A stretch of 10,194 nucleotides of DNA from RGIG4608 sp045637205 (GCA_045637205.1 JAZTYY010000033.1:1-10194), one strand, 5' to 3'; numbered from the stretch's first letter, positions 1 to 7,293 are shown. The notes: generated by a model from the letters alone, not told the origin. Program-made: numbers and translations.

Positions 1-129
1 GGATGAAATCAAATCCGCCTTTTATTAACCTGCCATAAGGCAGATTTCATCGCGCAAGCGATTTCATCCACCATTTGTGGATTTATTCCGCAGAAGGCGG
101 ATTTAGTTGCGGTGCTTCGCACCGCTAAA
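1..129. repeat. Nested hairpin array, probable repetitive intergenic element (left end cut by window)
   Basis: This stretch is almost entirely self-complementary. Positions 1-10 (GGATGAAATC) pair with 60-69, and 11-21 (AAATCCGCCTT) pair perfectly with 94-104. Smaller hairpins lie inside: 30-34 with 39-43 (loop ATAA), 49-53 with 58-62 (loop GCAA), 66-71 with 77-82, and 87-91 with 97-101. The last, 109-115 with 119-125 (GCGGTGC, loop TTC), has flanking TTTA/TAAA at 102-105 and 126-129. GATTTCATC occurs twice (43-51 and 60-68), so the first arm has two possible partners. No coding potential is evident. It lies downstream of the Nudix operon terminator. I infer a REP- or MITE-like palindromic repeat; an RNA role is possible but unsupported. 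Confidence 0.5.
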
Positions 130-152
130 TCCCAATTTAACAATTTACACGC

Positions 153-188
153 AAAAACCCACCCACATCGTTTGATGTGGGTGGGTTT
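153..188 (-). terminator. Intrinsic terminator of the Nudix operon
   Basis: A perfect 15-bp stem joins 155-169 and 174-188 around a 4-nt loop at 170-173, and is GC-rich in its middle (ACCCACCCACATC). Read on the minus strand, the stem runs into five T residues at 157-153. It begins 10 bp after the Nudix stop codon, which is the expected place for the end of the four-gene transcript. Confidence 0.9.
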
Positions 189-197
189 AATATTATA

Positions 198-719
198 TTA
201 CATTTTATTCAAAATTTCTTTTGCTCTTTTCAAAATTGGCAACTCGCGGTTGCAAATAATTCTGCCGAGTGGTGTTTCTCTGCGCTTTTCATACTCCATA
301 ACGGCTTCTTCATAAGTAATCTTCAATGTTGAAAGATGAAAATGATGAATCTCATCCTCAGTCATATGCTTCTCACCGAAAGAAAGCGCACGGCAAAGGT
401 AGAAATTATTAATATTGTGCCTTTTAATAAGATTGTAATAATCACTGACCACACCGATTTTGCAAATTACCTCGACGGACGCGCCAAGCTCCTCTTCAAG
501 CTCGCGATGAATCGCAACTTCAAGATTTTCACCGTCCTCAACACCACCGCCCGCGGTTTCAATGCAAATTGCTCTGCCAAAATCGTCATCACGGTCAACA
601 CGCACGAAATAAAAATATCCGTCATCGTCAAAAACTATTGCGCGCACAATTTGTCTATCGTGCGTCACACCTTGAAATTCCCATTCCTCGTCGTTAAGAT
701 GTATATTAAGTTGTTCCAT
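198..719 (-). CDS. Nudix hydrolase
   Basis: This 173-residue protein is predicted to cleave a nucleoside diphosphate linked to another moiety, acting in the cytoplasm with a divalent metal. A complete Nudix box, G-x5-E-x7-RELxEE-x-G, spans residues 58-80, with R72, E73, E76 and E77 in the expected metal-binding places. The rest is a typical alpha/beta Nudix length with no extra domain. The substrate cannot be read from the sequence; ADP-ribose or another sugar nucleotide is a guess. I chose the ATG at 719 because AGGCGGTGA lies upstream at 738-730; the in-frame ATG at 743 has no ribosome binding site. It is the last gene of the run starting at the lipoprotein gene near 3241 and starts 36 bp after the membrane-protein gene. 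Family call sure, start moderately sure. Confidence 0.9.
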   Translation of the reverse strand: MEQLNIHLNDEEWEFQGVTHDRQIVRAIVFDDDGYFYFVRVDRDDDFGRAICIETAGGGVEDGENLEVAIHRELEEELGASVEVICKIGVVSDYYNLIKRHNINNFYLCRALSFGEKHMTEDEIHHFHLSTLKITYEEAVMEYEKRRETPLGRIICNRELPILKRAKEILNKM

Positions 720-755
720 ATTGGTTAATTCACCGCCTGTCATAAATTCATATGG

Positions 756-1085
756 TTATTTAGTCTTATATTTTTTCTCGATTTTATTAAAAGTAGCAAT
801 CAAAATGCCCATTCCTAGTGTACAACTCAAAACCAAAATAGCAACGGCAATCCATGTGCTCCAAAAATATACCACACCCGAGGCAAAATACCACAGGGAA
901 TATATCTTCCACATTCTGCCGTTTTCTTTGTTATATGCCTTCACGTCAGTGATTTTCTTTTCATCAACAGTTGTGCCCGACCAAAAATGCATTGGTTTTT
1001 CGCGTCTTTCTGCATAAATTCCCAAGCTAAAGAACAAAATCGCGCAGCCAAAAATTGTTATGCACCAAATAATAATTCCTGCCAT
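756..1085 (-). CDS. Small multi-pass membrane protein, function unknown
   Basis: This 109-residue protein has a hydrophobic N-terminal segment at about residues 3-23. A polar stretch of about 35 residues follows, containing a PMHFWSGT motif and an ITDVKAYNKENG motif. Two more hydrophobic segments lie at about 61-75 and 77-99, and the C-terminus is lysine-rich (KIEKKYKTK). I recognise the layout and the KAYNKENG-type loop as those of small conserved membrane proteins common in Clostridia, but no function is established that I can name. The start at 1085 is well supported: TGAGG sits 5 nt upstream and overlaps the stop codon of the preceding GNAT gene, so the two genes are probably translationally coupled. 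Located in the cell membrane by prediction. Confidence 0.8.
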   Translation of the reverse strand: MAGIIIWCITIFGCAILFFSLGIYAERREKPMHFWSGTTVDEKKITDVKAYNKENGRMWKIYSLWYFASGVVYFWSTWIAVAILVLSCTLGMGILIATFNKIEKKYKTK

Positions 1086-1092
1086 AAAAACC

Positions 1093-1596
1093 TCATTTTT
1101 TTATTCTTAACAAATAATGCTCCTCGTCTTCTCCTACAAGGTAACCACCATTATTGGTAATAACCTTAAAGGATGCAATATTGCTTTTAAGCACACGAAG
1201 ATATATCTCATCCTCAAGCACGATACGTCTTGCAATATCTAAGGTAAGAGCAAGTCCTTTTGTTGCATAGCCCCTACCTCTATACTCTTTTTTTATACTA
1301 TATCCTATATGACCTGCACCATTCTTTAATGTATCAGTTAAATAATGCCTTATTCTAAATTCGCCAATCAATACCCCACCATCATAGAGATAATAGTAAG
1401 TCTCCGGCACAAACCAATCGGGCATATTAACAGGATTTTCGTGCATCATCATCTCAGGAAAGACCGATTTCTTGTATTCTTCAAATGAAATTCCATTATA
1501 TTTGTTTGTCAATCCGTTTTCATCCTCGGGGAGCGCACTAACATATTCCCACTGTAAAAATGCGTCCTCATAATTCATTTTTCTAAGCTCTAACAT
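1093..1596 (-). CDS. GNAT-family N-acetyltransferase
   Basis: This 167-residue single-domain GNAT protein is predicted to transfer an acetyl group from acetyl-CoA to an amine. The acetyl-CoA pyrophosphate-binding loop is visible at residues 106-111 (RGRGYA), preceded by the beta-4 strand motif GHIGYSI at 95-101. A conserved C-terminal pattern of the fold (SFKVITNNGGY) also appears. Length is normal for the family. The acceptor cannot be deduced; GNATs of this kind may act on proteins, polyamines or small molecules. The ATG at 1596 has AGAAGGA about 10 nt upstream. It starts 31 bp after the lipoprotein stop and ends 7 bp before the membrane-protein start, so all are probably one transcript. 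It is not closely similar to the GNAT at 3399-3923. Confidence 0.88.
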   Translation of the reverse strand: MLELRKMNYEDAFLQWEYVSALPEDENGLTNKYNGISFEEYKKSVFPEMMMHENPVNMPDWFVPETYYYLYDGGVLIGEFRIRHYLTDTLKNGAGHIGYSIKKEYRGRGYATKGLALTLDIARRIVLEDEIYLRVLKSNIASFKVITNNGGYLVGEDEEHYLLRIKK

Positions 1597-1627
1597 CGTA
1601 AATTTATCCTTCTATACCAAAGATATA

Positions 1628-3241
1628 TTAATAATACATGTTAGTATTGGGTGGCATTGCCTTATATTCTTCACTGCTTGTAATAAATTCACTTATCACC
1701 TTATCATAAGCAAAAGCAAGCTCCGAATGCATCTCCCACTGACTATAGGACAAATAAGATGCTCCGTATATTACAAAATCCTCCTCGTTTCCATCCACAC
1801 TGTAAGACATAGTTATATTATATGACGGGACAACAAGGTCTTCACTCGCATAAAAGTTATCCTTGATTTCAAAAAGTCCGCCGTTATAGAACATTTTGTA
1901 AATGTTCATCAATTCATTGTGCTCCAAGATCAATGTCGTTTCACATTTTATACCAAGCTCATAGTTATAGCCGTTTTCTAAATGACCTGACGCTGAATCG
2001 TATTTTCCGTCAAATCCCCAAGTGAGTGAAAATGAAAAATCATCGGGTAAATCAACAGTTTTTGTTTCTCCACAAGAAAAACAGGTATAAAGAATAATTT
2101 CTTCGCCCTCGTCGTTTTCTACAATTACACCCTCATCGTATGCATGCTCAACGGAACAGTCTCCGTATCCTTCATACCACTCTTCAAGCATTTGAAGTGT
2201 AATCAACTCCCTGTCAAATGCCTCGTTCAAGGAAAGGAGCATTCCTTGAATGTAGACAAGCATCTCCCTACCCTCAGTATACGAAAAGGTATAATCCGTT
2301 CCTAAAATCTTGTCGCTCCAAGCTTCCTTACCGTTAACGCCCTTTGCAACAAATGCGTATAAATCAGCGGTGTTTTCATTATATTTGTTTCCAACTTTGT
2401 ATGGACCGTAAATCTTTTCAACGGTTGGTGGAGTTTCTAAATTTCTTCCCACCCAAGTAATCACTGCAAATTTTTCACTTGTTGAAATGCCCGATTTAAA
2501 ATACACGACCGGGCCTCTCATTGCCATTGTATCCCACAAATTCGCTGTAGATTCCACAGGGTCGAAGATAAGTGCATTGTTAGTCATATAAAACACGTGA
2601 TACTTTGGTGCGGTATCAATATCTATATATAACTTTCCGTTTTGTATATAGTAATCCTGATAGTAGGTTTTGTTACCTTGAATAATTTCTATTTCGCACG
2701 CATCCCCCTGATATAAAGTAATCAAATGTGGATCCGTTTCGGAATAATAAGGAAGGAAATACCATTCAAGAACCAATGAATTTGAACTTACAGTTTTTGT
2801 CTTATCACAGCCCGTACAGTGAAAAATCTTATTTTCTCCGCCATCTATAAATTTGCCCTCATCCCACGAATGATAACCCTTGGGGCAATCTATCGGGGCA
2901 TATCCCGTTCTTTCGTTGTGTGTCAGATACAGTATGCTATCTTGGCTTGGCATAATGAAGGTGTAGTATTCACAGAAGATTTCGGTATCAAATTTCTTGT
3001 CTTGCCAAACAGACTCAACACCGTTCACATTGATTCCAGCAAGAGGACCTGATAAGGATTTGACATAAACCCTTACCTCTTCTCCCTCTTCATAATATTC
3101 TTCGAGCGCACCCAAAAGTAAACCATAGTTGTCAACCACGGTCAATTTATATTTTTCTTTTTGAGGAATCTCCTCCTTAAAACAACTCAATAACAAAAAG
3201 GCACAAAGAACTGCAATTATACCTAATATTATTCTCTTCAT
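1628..3241 (-). CDS. Lipoprotein with two CxxC-containing modules, function unknown
   Basis: A 537-residue surface lipoprotein is predicted. Residues 1-20 form a Sec/SPII signal (MKRIILG, hydrophobic core, lipobox LLSC with Cys20). Residues about 31-107 resemble a degenerate InlB-type B-repeat (KLTVVDN, later YTFIMPSQDSILYL). Two copies of a cysteine module follow: H124-x-W-DEG with C142-x2-C145 then TKTV, and H366-x-Y-DEG with C387-x2-C390-G-x-TKTV. Each is followed by a beta-rich stretch opening with a similar hydrophobic-aromatic strand. Such H-x-W-D...CxxCG-x-TKT repeats are frequent in extracellular proteins of Clostridia; their ligand is unknown to me. I chose the ATG at 3241 because GGAGGTG lies 5 nt upstream and a promoter is correctly spaced; the frame extends to 3286, past the promoter -10. 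It is the first gene of the operon ending in Nudix. Confidence 0.85.
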   Translation of the reverse strand: MKRIILGIIAVLCAFLLLSCFKEEIPQKEKYKLTVVDNYGLLLGALEEYYEEGEEVRVYVKSLSGPLAGINVNGVESVWQDKKFDTEIFCEYYTFIMPSQDSILYLTHNERTGYAPIDCPKGYHSWDEGKFIDGGENKIFHCTGCDKTKTVSSNSLVLEWYFLPYYSETDPHLITLYQGDACEIEIIQGNKTYYQDYYIQNGKLYIDIDTAPKYHVFYMTNNALIFDPVESTANLWDTMAMRGPVVYFKSGISTSEKFAVITWVGRNLETPPTVEKIYGPYKVGNKYNENTADLYAFVAKGVNGKEAWSDKILGTDYTFSYTEGREMLVYIQGMLLSLNEAFDRELITLQMLEEWYEGYGDCSVEHAYDEGVIVENDEGEEIILYTCFSCGETKTVDLPDDFSFSLTWGFDGKYDSASGHLENGYNYELGIKCETTLILEHNELMNIYKMFYNGGLFEIKDNFYASEDLVVPSYNITMSYSVDGNEEDFVIYGASYLSYSQWEMHSELAFAYDKVISEFITSSEEYKAMPPNTNMYY

Positions 3242-3272
3242 AAATACACCTCCAATTTTTTCTATTAATTTA

Positions 3273-3301
3273 ATTTTATCACACAAAATTTAGTTTGTCA
3301 A
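3273..3301 (-). promoter_or_regulatory. SigA-type promoter of the lipoprotein operon
   Basis: On the minus strand, TTGACA (3301-3296) is separated by exactly 17 nt from TAAAAT (3278-3273). A TG dinucleotide one base before the -10 gives an extended -10 element. The predicted start near 3266 leaves a leader of about 25 nt before the ATG at 3241. Confidence 0.85.
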
Positions 3302-3318
3302 CTCATTAATATAATATA

Positions 3319-3344
3319 AAAAGCCCTGCGAAAGCAGAGCTTTT
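3319..3344 (-). terminator. Intrinsic terminator after the GNAT gene
   Basis: The arms 3319-3329 and 3334-3344 form an 11-bp stem around a 4-nt loop. The only non-Watson-Crick pair, 3325 with 3338, is C-A on the plus strand but G-U in minus-strand RNA, so the hairpin is better as a minus transcript. A run of T follows on that strand. It lies 55 bp after the GNAT stop codon and just upstream of the next promoter. Confidence 0.85.
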
Positions 3345-3398
3345 AAAGTTTGTGCTATATTCAATGATCATTCTCATTGACAAATTGGAATTTGACAA

Positions 3399-3923
3399 TC
3401 AAAGGGTTATCCAATATCGTCTCAACAAATGTTGCCCTTCAGTATCGTTATAGGCATCAACGGTATCCTGCAAAATGCCACCAAGCTTTTCACACAGGTG
3501 AATGGACACAGAATTTTCCTCGTTTATCAAAATTAATACTTTATCCATTCCGTGACTTTTAGCAATTTCAAGACCTTGGCGAAGCATTTCCGTACCGTAT
3601 CCCTTCCCCTGCTCGGAGCATCTTACGGCATAACCAATGCTGCCAAGCTCGTTCATTACCTTATCGGTAAACTCAGTTCGAAGTTGAAATTCACCAATGA
3701 ATTTTCCATCATCAATTGCCCAATAGTGAAATCCCTTTGGGTAACCCTCAAGCAATCCCTCTTCTTTCTTATCATATAGTGGTTTTGTGCGCTCAAACCA
3801 ACCTTCATCAATAAGATTTGGATTTGTGGGTCTAAAATAGGTAACATCGTTGTCATAGAATTCCTGACAATATTGTTTATAACCTGCCACGTATTCGGCA
3901 GGTCTTTTTATTAATTTCAACAT
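3399..3923 (-). CDS. GNAT-family N-acetyltransferase
   Basis: This 174-residue GNAT protein is predicted to use acetyl-CoA to acetylate an unknown amine. The acetyl-CoA loop is at residues 105-111 (QGKGYGT), preceded by the strand motif GSIGYAV at 94-100. The C-terminal signature SVSIHLCEKLGG fits the family, as does the length. The start at 3923 lies 2 bp after the TAA of the 95-residue gene (ATGGGGTAA then AT then ATG), which implies translational coupling; no classical separate ribosome binding site is needed. A truncated paralogue of its first 30 codons lies at 6196-6285 with 19 of 30 residues identical. A hairpin terminator follows at 3319-3344. Substrate unknown. Confidence 0.9.
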   Translation of the reverse strand: MLKLIKRPAEYVAGYKQYCQEFYDNDVTYFRPTNPNLIDEGWFERTKPLYDKKEEGLLEGYPKGFHYWAIDDGKFIGEFQLRTEFTDKVMNELGSIGYAVRCSEQGKGYGTEMLRQGLEIAKSHGMDKVLILINEENSVSIHLCEKLGGILQDTVDAYNDTEGQHLLRRYWITL

Positions 3924-3925
3924 AT

Positions 3926-4213
3926 TTACCCCATTAAATTAACATTATATTCATTATAACACTTAACAAATCGGTTTTTATTATATATCATTATTTTATA
4001 TTCTTCACCGTTTGACATATGGAAGGTTGCTATGGGAAACACAATCCATTTCCAAGTAATATCTTTAATATCTTTCATTGGCATAACTAGATTTCTGTAT
4101 TTTTTGTCAACGGTAAGCTTGTTTGTTCTGTATGCAACAGAATTCGGCTCTAAATATAAAGCACCGCCAAGTATTCTGTTATAACAAAAACTGCATATAA
4201 ATACTTTACTCAT
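3926..4213 (-). CDS. Conserved hypothetical protein, 95 residues
   Basis: I do not recognise a named function. The product has 95 residues with a CxxC at 7-10, then an alternating beta pattern (GGALYLEPNSVAYR, KYRNLVMPMKDI, WIVFPIATFHM, EEYKIMIYNKNRF). That pattern resembles a small PH- or GRAM-like beta fold, which is only an impression. There is no signal peptide and no membrane segment that persists. The ribosome binding site is weak (a GAG about 6 nt upstream). Instead, a short open frame ends one base before the ATG, so its translation may be coupled to something upstream. It is followed by the GNAT gene after 2 bp. The codon pattern and strong coupling make it a likely real gene. Confidence 0.7.
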   Translation of the reverse strand: MSKVFICSFCYNRILGGALYLEPNSVAYRTNKLTVDKKYRNLVMPMKDIKDITWKWIVFPIATFHMSNGEEYKIMIYNKNRFVKCYNEYNVNLMG

Positions 4214-4320
4214 ACTATCTCATTTGAGTTACGTAGTGCTTTTTTGCTTTAACGGTAAGTTGCAATCCGTCTTCCGCCTTTGAGTTAACAAATCTCCTAG
4301 AACAGTACTCCTAACTATAA

Positions 4321-6030
4321 TTATCTTATTACATTTTTTTGAGGTACGTTTTCGGTAATAAGTCTTATAAAATCGTCAGCAGAAACCACCACAACGTCTT
4401 CGTCAAGCAAGGATACAAGCTTAACTGCATCCTGATAACTCATTGACCATGGGTGAAGATTAATAGCTGTGTAGCCTGCAATAGTTGTAGGATCCTTTGA
4501 ATAGCTATTAATTCTTGCCGCCATGGCTTCGACGTCAGCATTCCAAAGTGTTTCACGAATAGAAACAAATGGCTTGCCGTTCGACCAAAATACCGAACCA
4601 TGTCCACCCGCATATCTATCGCCGTAGCAATAAATTGCACCCTTAAGTTCAGGAATTTTAGCATATGCCTCAATAACCTTATTGTTAGGATCCAAGTCAA
4701 GAATTTGAACTACAGAAAGATCCGTTGCTTTAAGATATGCTCCAAGCGCTTGAGTATATGTATCTAAAGTAGGATAAGTATGAGGATAAATATATCCAAG
4801 TCCTGAAACAGAAGCCACAAAGTAATCCTTCTCCCCTGCTTCTCTCTTAAGATGATGAAGAATATTAGGACCAAGATCAAGCAGTCCAGGTTGAACGCTC
4901 CACCCCATAGGGAAGCTGTTGTCACGCTCCGCGCCGAAATACTGTGAATTTTCGCTAAATCCGTTATACCACATTTGGACATTGTCACCGTCACTCATCA
5001 TAATACAAACATAGTGTTTGCCTTGCTCAGCTTTAATGTCAGTTTCCTTGGCTTCTTGTGTGAAATCCACTTCACCAAATGCATTAGCACAAGCAAAAAT
5101 TGTCGTATTAGCAGAATGGTCACTTGGAAAAGTAAACTGACCGTGCTTCGATGCATACGTTACGTCACGCACCTCATCATTAGGACACCAACCGTACATT
5201 GGAGCATCATCATCAAGCCATTCGTGTACTTCCTCACGAAATGCCATATTTTCAGCAGTTTCTCCCGTCCTAAAGAAAATAAAATACTTACATGCTATTG
5301 CCCAGTCACGAAGATTTACGTTGTCGGGATTTTGCTGCACTATGCCGTCGGTATTGAATTTATCTTTATAAAGATTGAAACAAGTTCTTTCGGTCATTCT
5401 GGTTGCATCCATTTTAATTTCAAGTCCCCAAGATTCAACCTTAGATCTGATTTTCACATCAACTGGAAGATAACCCGTAATTCCGGAAATAGCACAAGCA
5501 GAGTTTGTTGTTTCCGCGAGAGAAGATCTATCATAGAGAACGAAATAATGACCGTAATCCTGAATATATGATTTAACCATTTGCTCAAGGGTTACATATT
5601 CATATGTAAATCCATAATTTTCAACCATATCTTCAAGCCAAAGTTCATAAGAACCTGACTGCCATCTATAATATCGAGCATTAGTTCTTGCATAAATACC
5701 CTGAATTGCCTGCGCCAAAACAAGTTCCTCAAAGTTCAAATTCTCTGTTTTATTGAAAACAAGGAGATGCTTTTCTTCATTCATTATCATTTTGCGAACA
5801 AGGTGAAATCCCTCGGGCTTGTTGGGATCATAGTCAGGATCAACAACAGGGTTATCTATAGGATCATCAGGGTCATTTGTCACATCAGTTGTAGTAGCAC
5901 CTGTAGTATTACTGATTGAACCGGTTGAAGGATTATTATCCGAATCGTCCAAAGTACAAGCGGTTAAGTTTGTAATACAAAGTGAGAGAATAAGTATAAG
6001 AACTAAAAATAATGATATTTCCCTTTTCAT
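4321..6030 (-). CDS. GxGYxYP-family lipoprotein (putative carbohydrate-active or surface protein)
   Basis: This 569-residue protein carries a Sec/SPII signal with lipobox LTAC (Cys25). A low-complexity Ser/Thr/Asp/Pro linker follows at about residues 26-72, typical of a tether to the outer membrane face. The mature region matches the GxGYxYP family: the name motif GLGYIYP is at 410-416, and the acidic motif SDGDN is at 346-350. A conserved aromatic-rich C-terminal part includes HPW at 526-528. The family is known mainly from gut bacteria and is suspected to act on carbohydrates, but no reaction is established to my knowledge. Start at 6030 follows GGAGGA at a good distance, and a promoter lies at 6101-6129. 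No terminator is evident before the 95-residue gene 107 bp downstream, so read-through is possible. Confidence 0.88.
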   Translation of the reverse strand: MKREISLFLVLILILSLCITNLTACTLDDSDNNPSTGSISNTTGATTTDVTNDPDDPIDNPVVDPDYDPNKPEGFHLVRKMIMNEEKHLLVFNKTENLNFEELVLAQAIQGIYARTNARYYRWQSGSYELWLEDMVENYGFTYEYVTLEQMVKSYIQDYGHYFVLYDRSSLAETTNSACAISGITGYLPVDVKIRSKVESWGLEIKMDATRMTERTCFNLYKDKFNTDGIVQQNPDNVNLRDWAIACKYFIFFRTGETAENMAFREEVHEWLDDDAPMYGWCPNDEVRDVTYASKHGQFTFPSDHSANTTIFACANAFGEVDFTQEAKETDIKAEQGKHYVCIMMSDGDNVQMWYNGFSENSQYFGAERDNSFPMGWSVQPGLLDLGPNILHHLKREAGEKDYFVASVSGLGYIYPHTYPTLDTYTQALGAYLKATDLSVVQILDLDPNNKVIEAYAKIPELKGAIYCYGDRYAGGHGSVFWSNGKPFVSIRETLWNADVEAMAARINSYSKDPTTIAGYTAINLHPWSMSYQDAVKLVSLLDEDVVVVSADDFIRLITENVPQKNVIR

Positions 6031-6100
6031 AGTTTCCTCCTTTTTTCAATCAAAGCTATTATTTAAATTGTATTTTATTTATATGAAATAGTTTAATATA

Positions 6101-6129
6101 ATTCTATCACAATAAAATAAAAATGTAAA
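6101..6129 (-). promoter_or_regulatory. SigA-type promoter of the GxGYxYP lipoprotein gene
   Basis: On the minus strand, TTTACA (6129-6124) and TAGAAT (6106-6101) are 17 nt apart, with an extended -10 TG one base before the hexamer. The bases just before the -35 are AGGTA. The start near 6094 gives an AT-rich leader of about 64 nt. Confidence 0.8.
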
Positions 6130-6195
6130 TACCTAATTTTCATCTATAGAGAGTATAGTATTTAGTCGATATACAAAAACAAAAAGCCCTGCCAT

Positions 6196-6285
6196 AAAAT
6201 AAATAACTTTATTTGCATAAAATTCTTCGCAATATTTCTTAAATTCCGATACATATTCGGGAGAACGTTTTATTAATTGAAGCAT
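6196..6285 (-). pseudogene. Truncated GNAT acetyltransferase remnant (N-terminal 30 codons)
   Basis: Translated from the ATG at 6285, the first 30 residues begin MLQLIKRSPEYV and align without gaps to the start of the intact GNAT at 3923 (MLKLIKRPAEYV), with 19 of 30 identical. Homology stops at a TYF/IYF position near 6196. The frame runs on for 20 unrelated codons to a TAG at 6133-6135. From 6192 downward the sequence is the distal arm and T-run of the terminator type found after the intact GNAT. A single deletion from codon 30 into the terminator explains this. Upstream, the 15 bases before the ATG also resemble those before the intact gene. It starts 15 bp after the galE stop. The acetyl-CoA site is absent, so no activity is expected. 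Confidence 0.75.
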
Positions 6286-6300
6286 AATTACAATACCATT

Positions 6301-7293
6301 CTAGATGTGTTCATATCCGCAAGGATGGTTTTTATGCCAATTCCAAGCACTTGAAATTATTTCCTCAAGTGTATTGTGTGTAGGATTCCAACCAAGCACT
6401 CTTTTTGCCTTTTCACTTGACGCTACAAGTCTTGCGGGATCACCTGCACGTCTTGGCGTTTCAACAGCGGGAATTGGATGTCCCGTTACCTTTCGTGCAA
6501 CGTCAATAACCTCTCTTACGGAATAACCAACACCGTTACCAAGGTTAAAGATATCACTTTCTCCACCCTTCAAAAGATATTCAACCGCAAGTATATGCGC
6601 TTGAGCAAGGTCGGTAACGTGAATATAGTCACGAATACAAGTTCCGTCGGGAGTATCGTAGTCAGTACCGTAAATTGATATGGCTTCCCTCTTACCGTTT
6701 GGAACTTGAAGAATGAGAGGAATAAGATGGCTCTCCGGGTTATGTGCTTCACCAATATTGCCACATTCATCTGCGCCGCAAGCATTAAAATATCTCAATG
6801 ATACAAAATTCATACCATGAGCTTCACTTGTCCATTTAAACATCTTTTCCATTGCGAGCTTAGTTTCGCCATAAGGATTTGTGGGGCAAGTTCTATCACT
6901 TTCAAGAATCGGAATATTTTCAGGTTCACCATAAGTTGCAGCAGTTGAAGAAAATACTATCTTTTTTACATTATTTGCAACCATGGCATCAAGCAAAACT
7001 TTTGTTCCGTAGATGTTATTTTCATAGTATTTAAGGGGATTTGTAACACTCTCACCGACCAAAGAATAAGCCGCAAAGTGAATGATTGCATCTATTTTTT
7101 CAGTCTTAAAAACATTATCAAGAAAATCAAAATCACGAATATCACCTTCATAAAATCTTGATTTTTCAGGAATAGCTTTTCTATAACCTGTTACGAGGCT
7201 ATCAACGATAACTACATCATAACCGGATTTTATAAGCTCAAGAGCTGTATGTGAGCCAATATAACCGGCTCCACCCGTAACTAAAATTGACAT
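6301..7293 (-). CDS. galE: UDP-glucose 4-epimerase
   Basis: This 330-residue cytoplasmic enzyme of the extended short-chain dehydrogenase family interconverts UDP-glucose and UDP-galactose with bound NAD, in the Leloir pathway and in supply of sugar donors for surface polysaccharides. The NAD-binding TGGAGYIGSH is at residues 6-15. The catalytic region shows FSSTAATYG at 115-123 and the Y141-x3-K145 pair in NPYGETK. The later RYFNACG and RDYIHVTDLA motifs are those of bacterial GalE. Length is full. I chose the ATG at 7293 because AAGGAGAT lies 7-9 nt upstream; the open frame reaches a TTG at 7314, which would place the ribosome binding site inside the gene. It has its own promoter at 7333-7361 and is followed by the GNAT remnant. 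Confidence 0.95.
   Translation of the reverse strand: MSILVTGGAGYIGSHTALELIKSGYDVVIVDSLVTGYRKAIPEKSRFYEGDIRDFDFLDNVFKTEKIDAIIHFAAYSLVGESVTNPLKYYENNIYGTKVLLDAMVANNVKKIVFSSTAATYGEPENIPILESDRTCPTNPYGETKLAMEKMFKWTSEAHGMNFVSLRYFNACGADECGNIGEAHNPESHLIPLILQVPNGKREAISIYGTDYDTPDGTCIRDYIHVTDLAQAHILAVEYLLKGGESDIFNLGNGVGYSVREVIDVARKVTGHPIPAVETPRRAGDPARLVASSEKAKRVLGWNPTHNTLEEIISSAWNWHKNHPCGYEHI

Noticed and set aside
1..129. CRISPR array
   Set aside because: The repeats are inverted and of unequal spacing, with no regular direct repeat and spacer units.
336..728. 130-codon open frame on the plus strand
   Set aside because: It lies antisense to the Nudix gene, whose complete Nudix box fixes the coding strand.
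4975..5571. 198-codon open frame on the plus strand
   Set aside because: It is antisense to the well-supported GxGYxYP gene, lacks a ribosome binding site and has a composition rich in Cys, His and Ile unlike a real protein.
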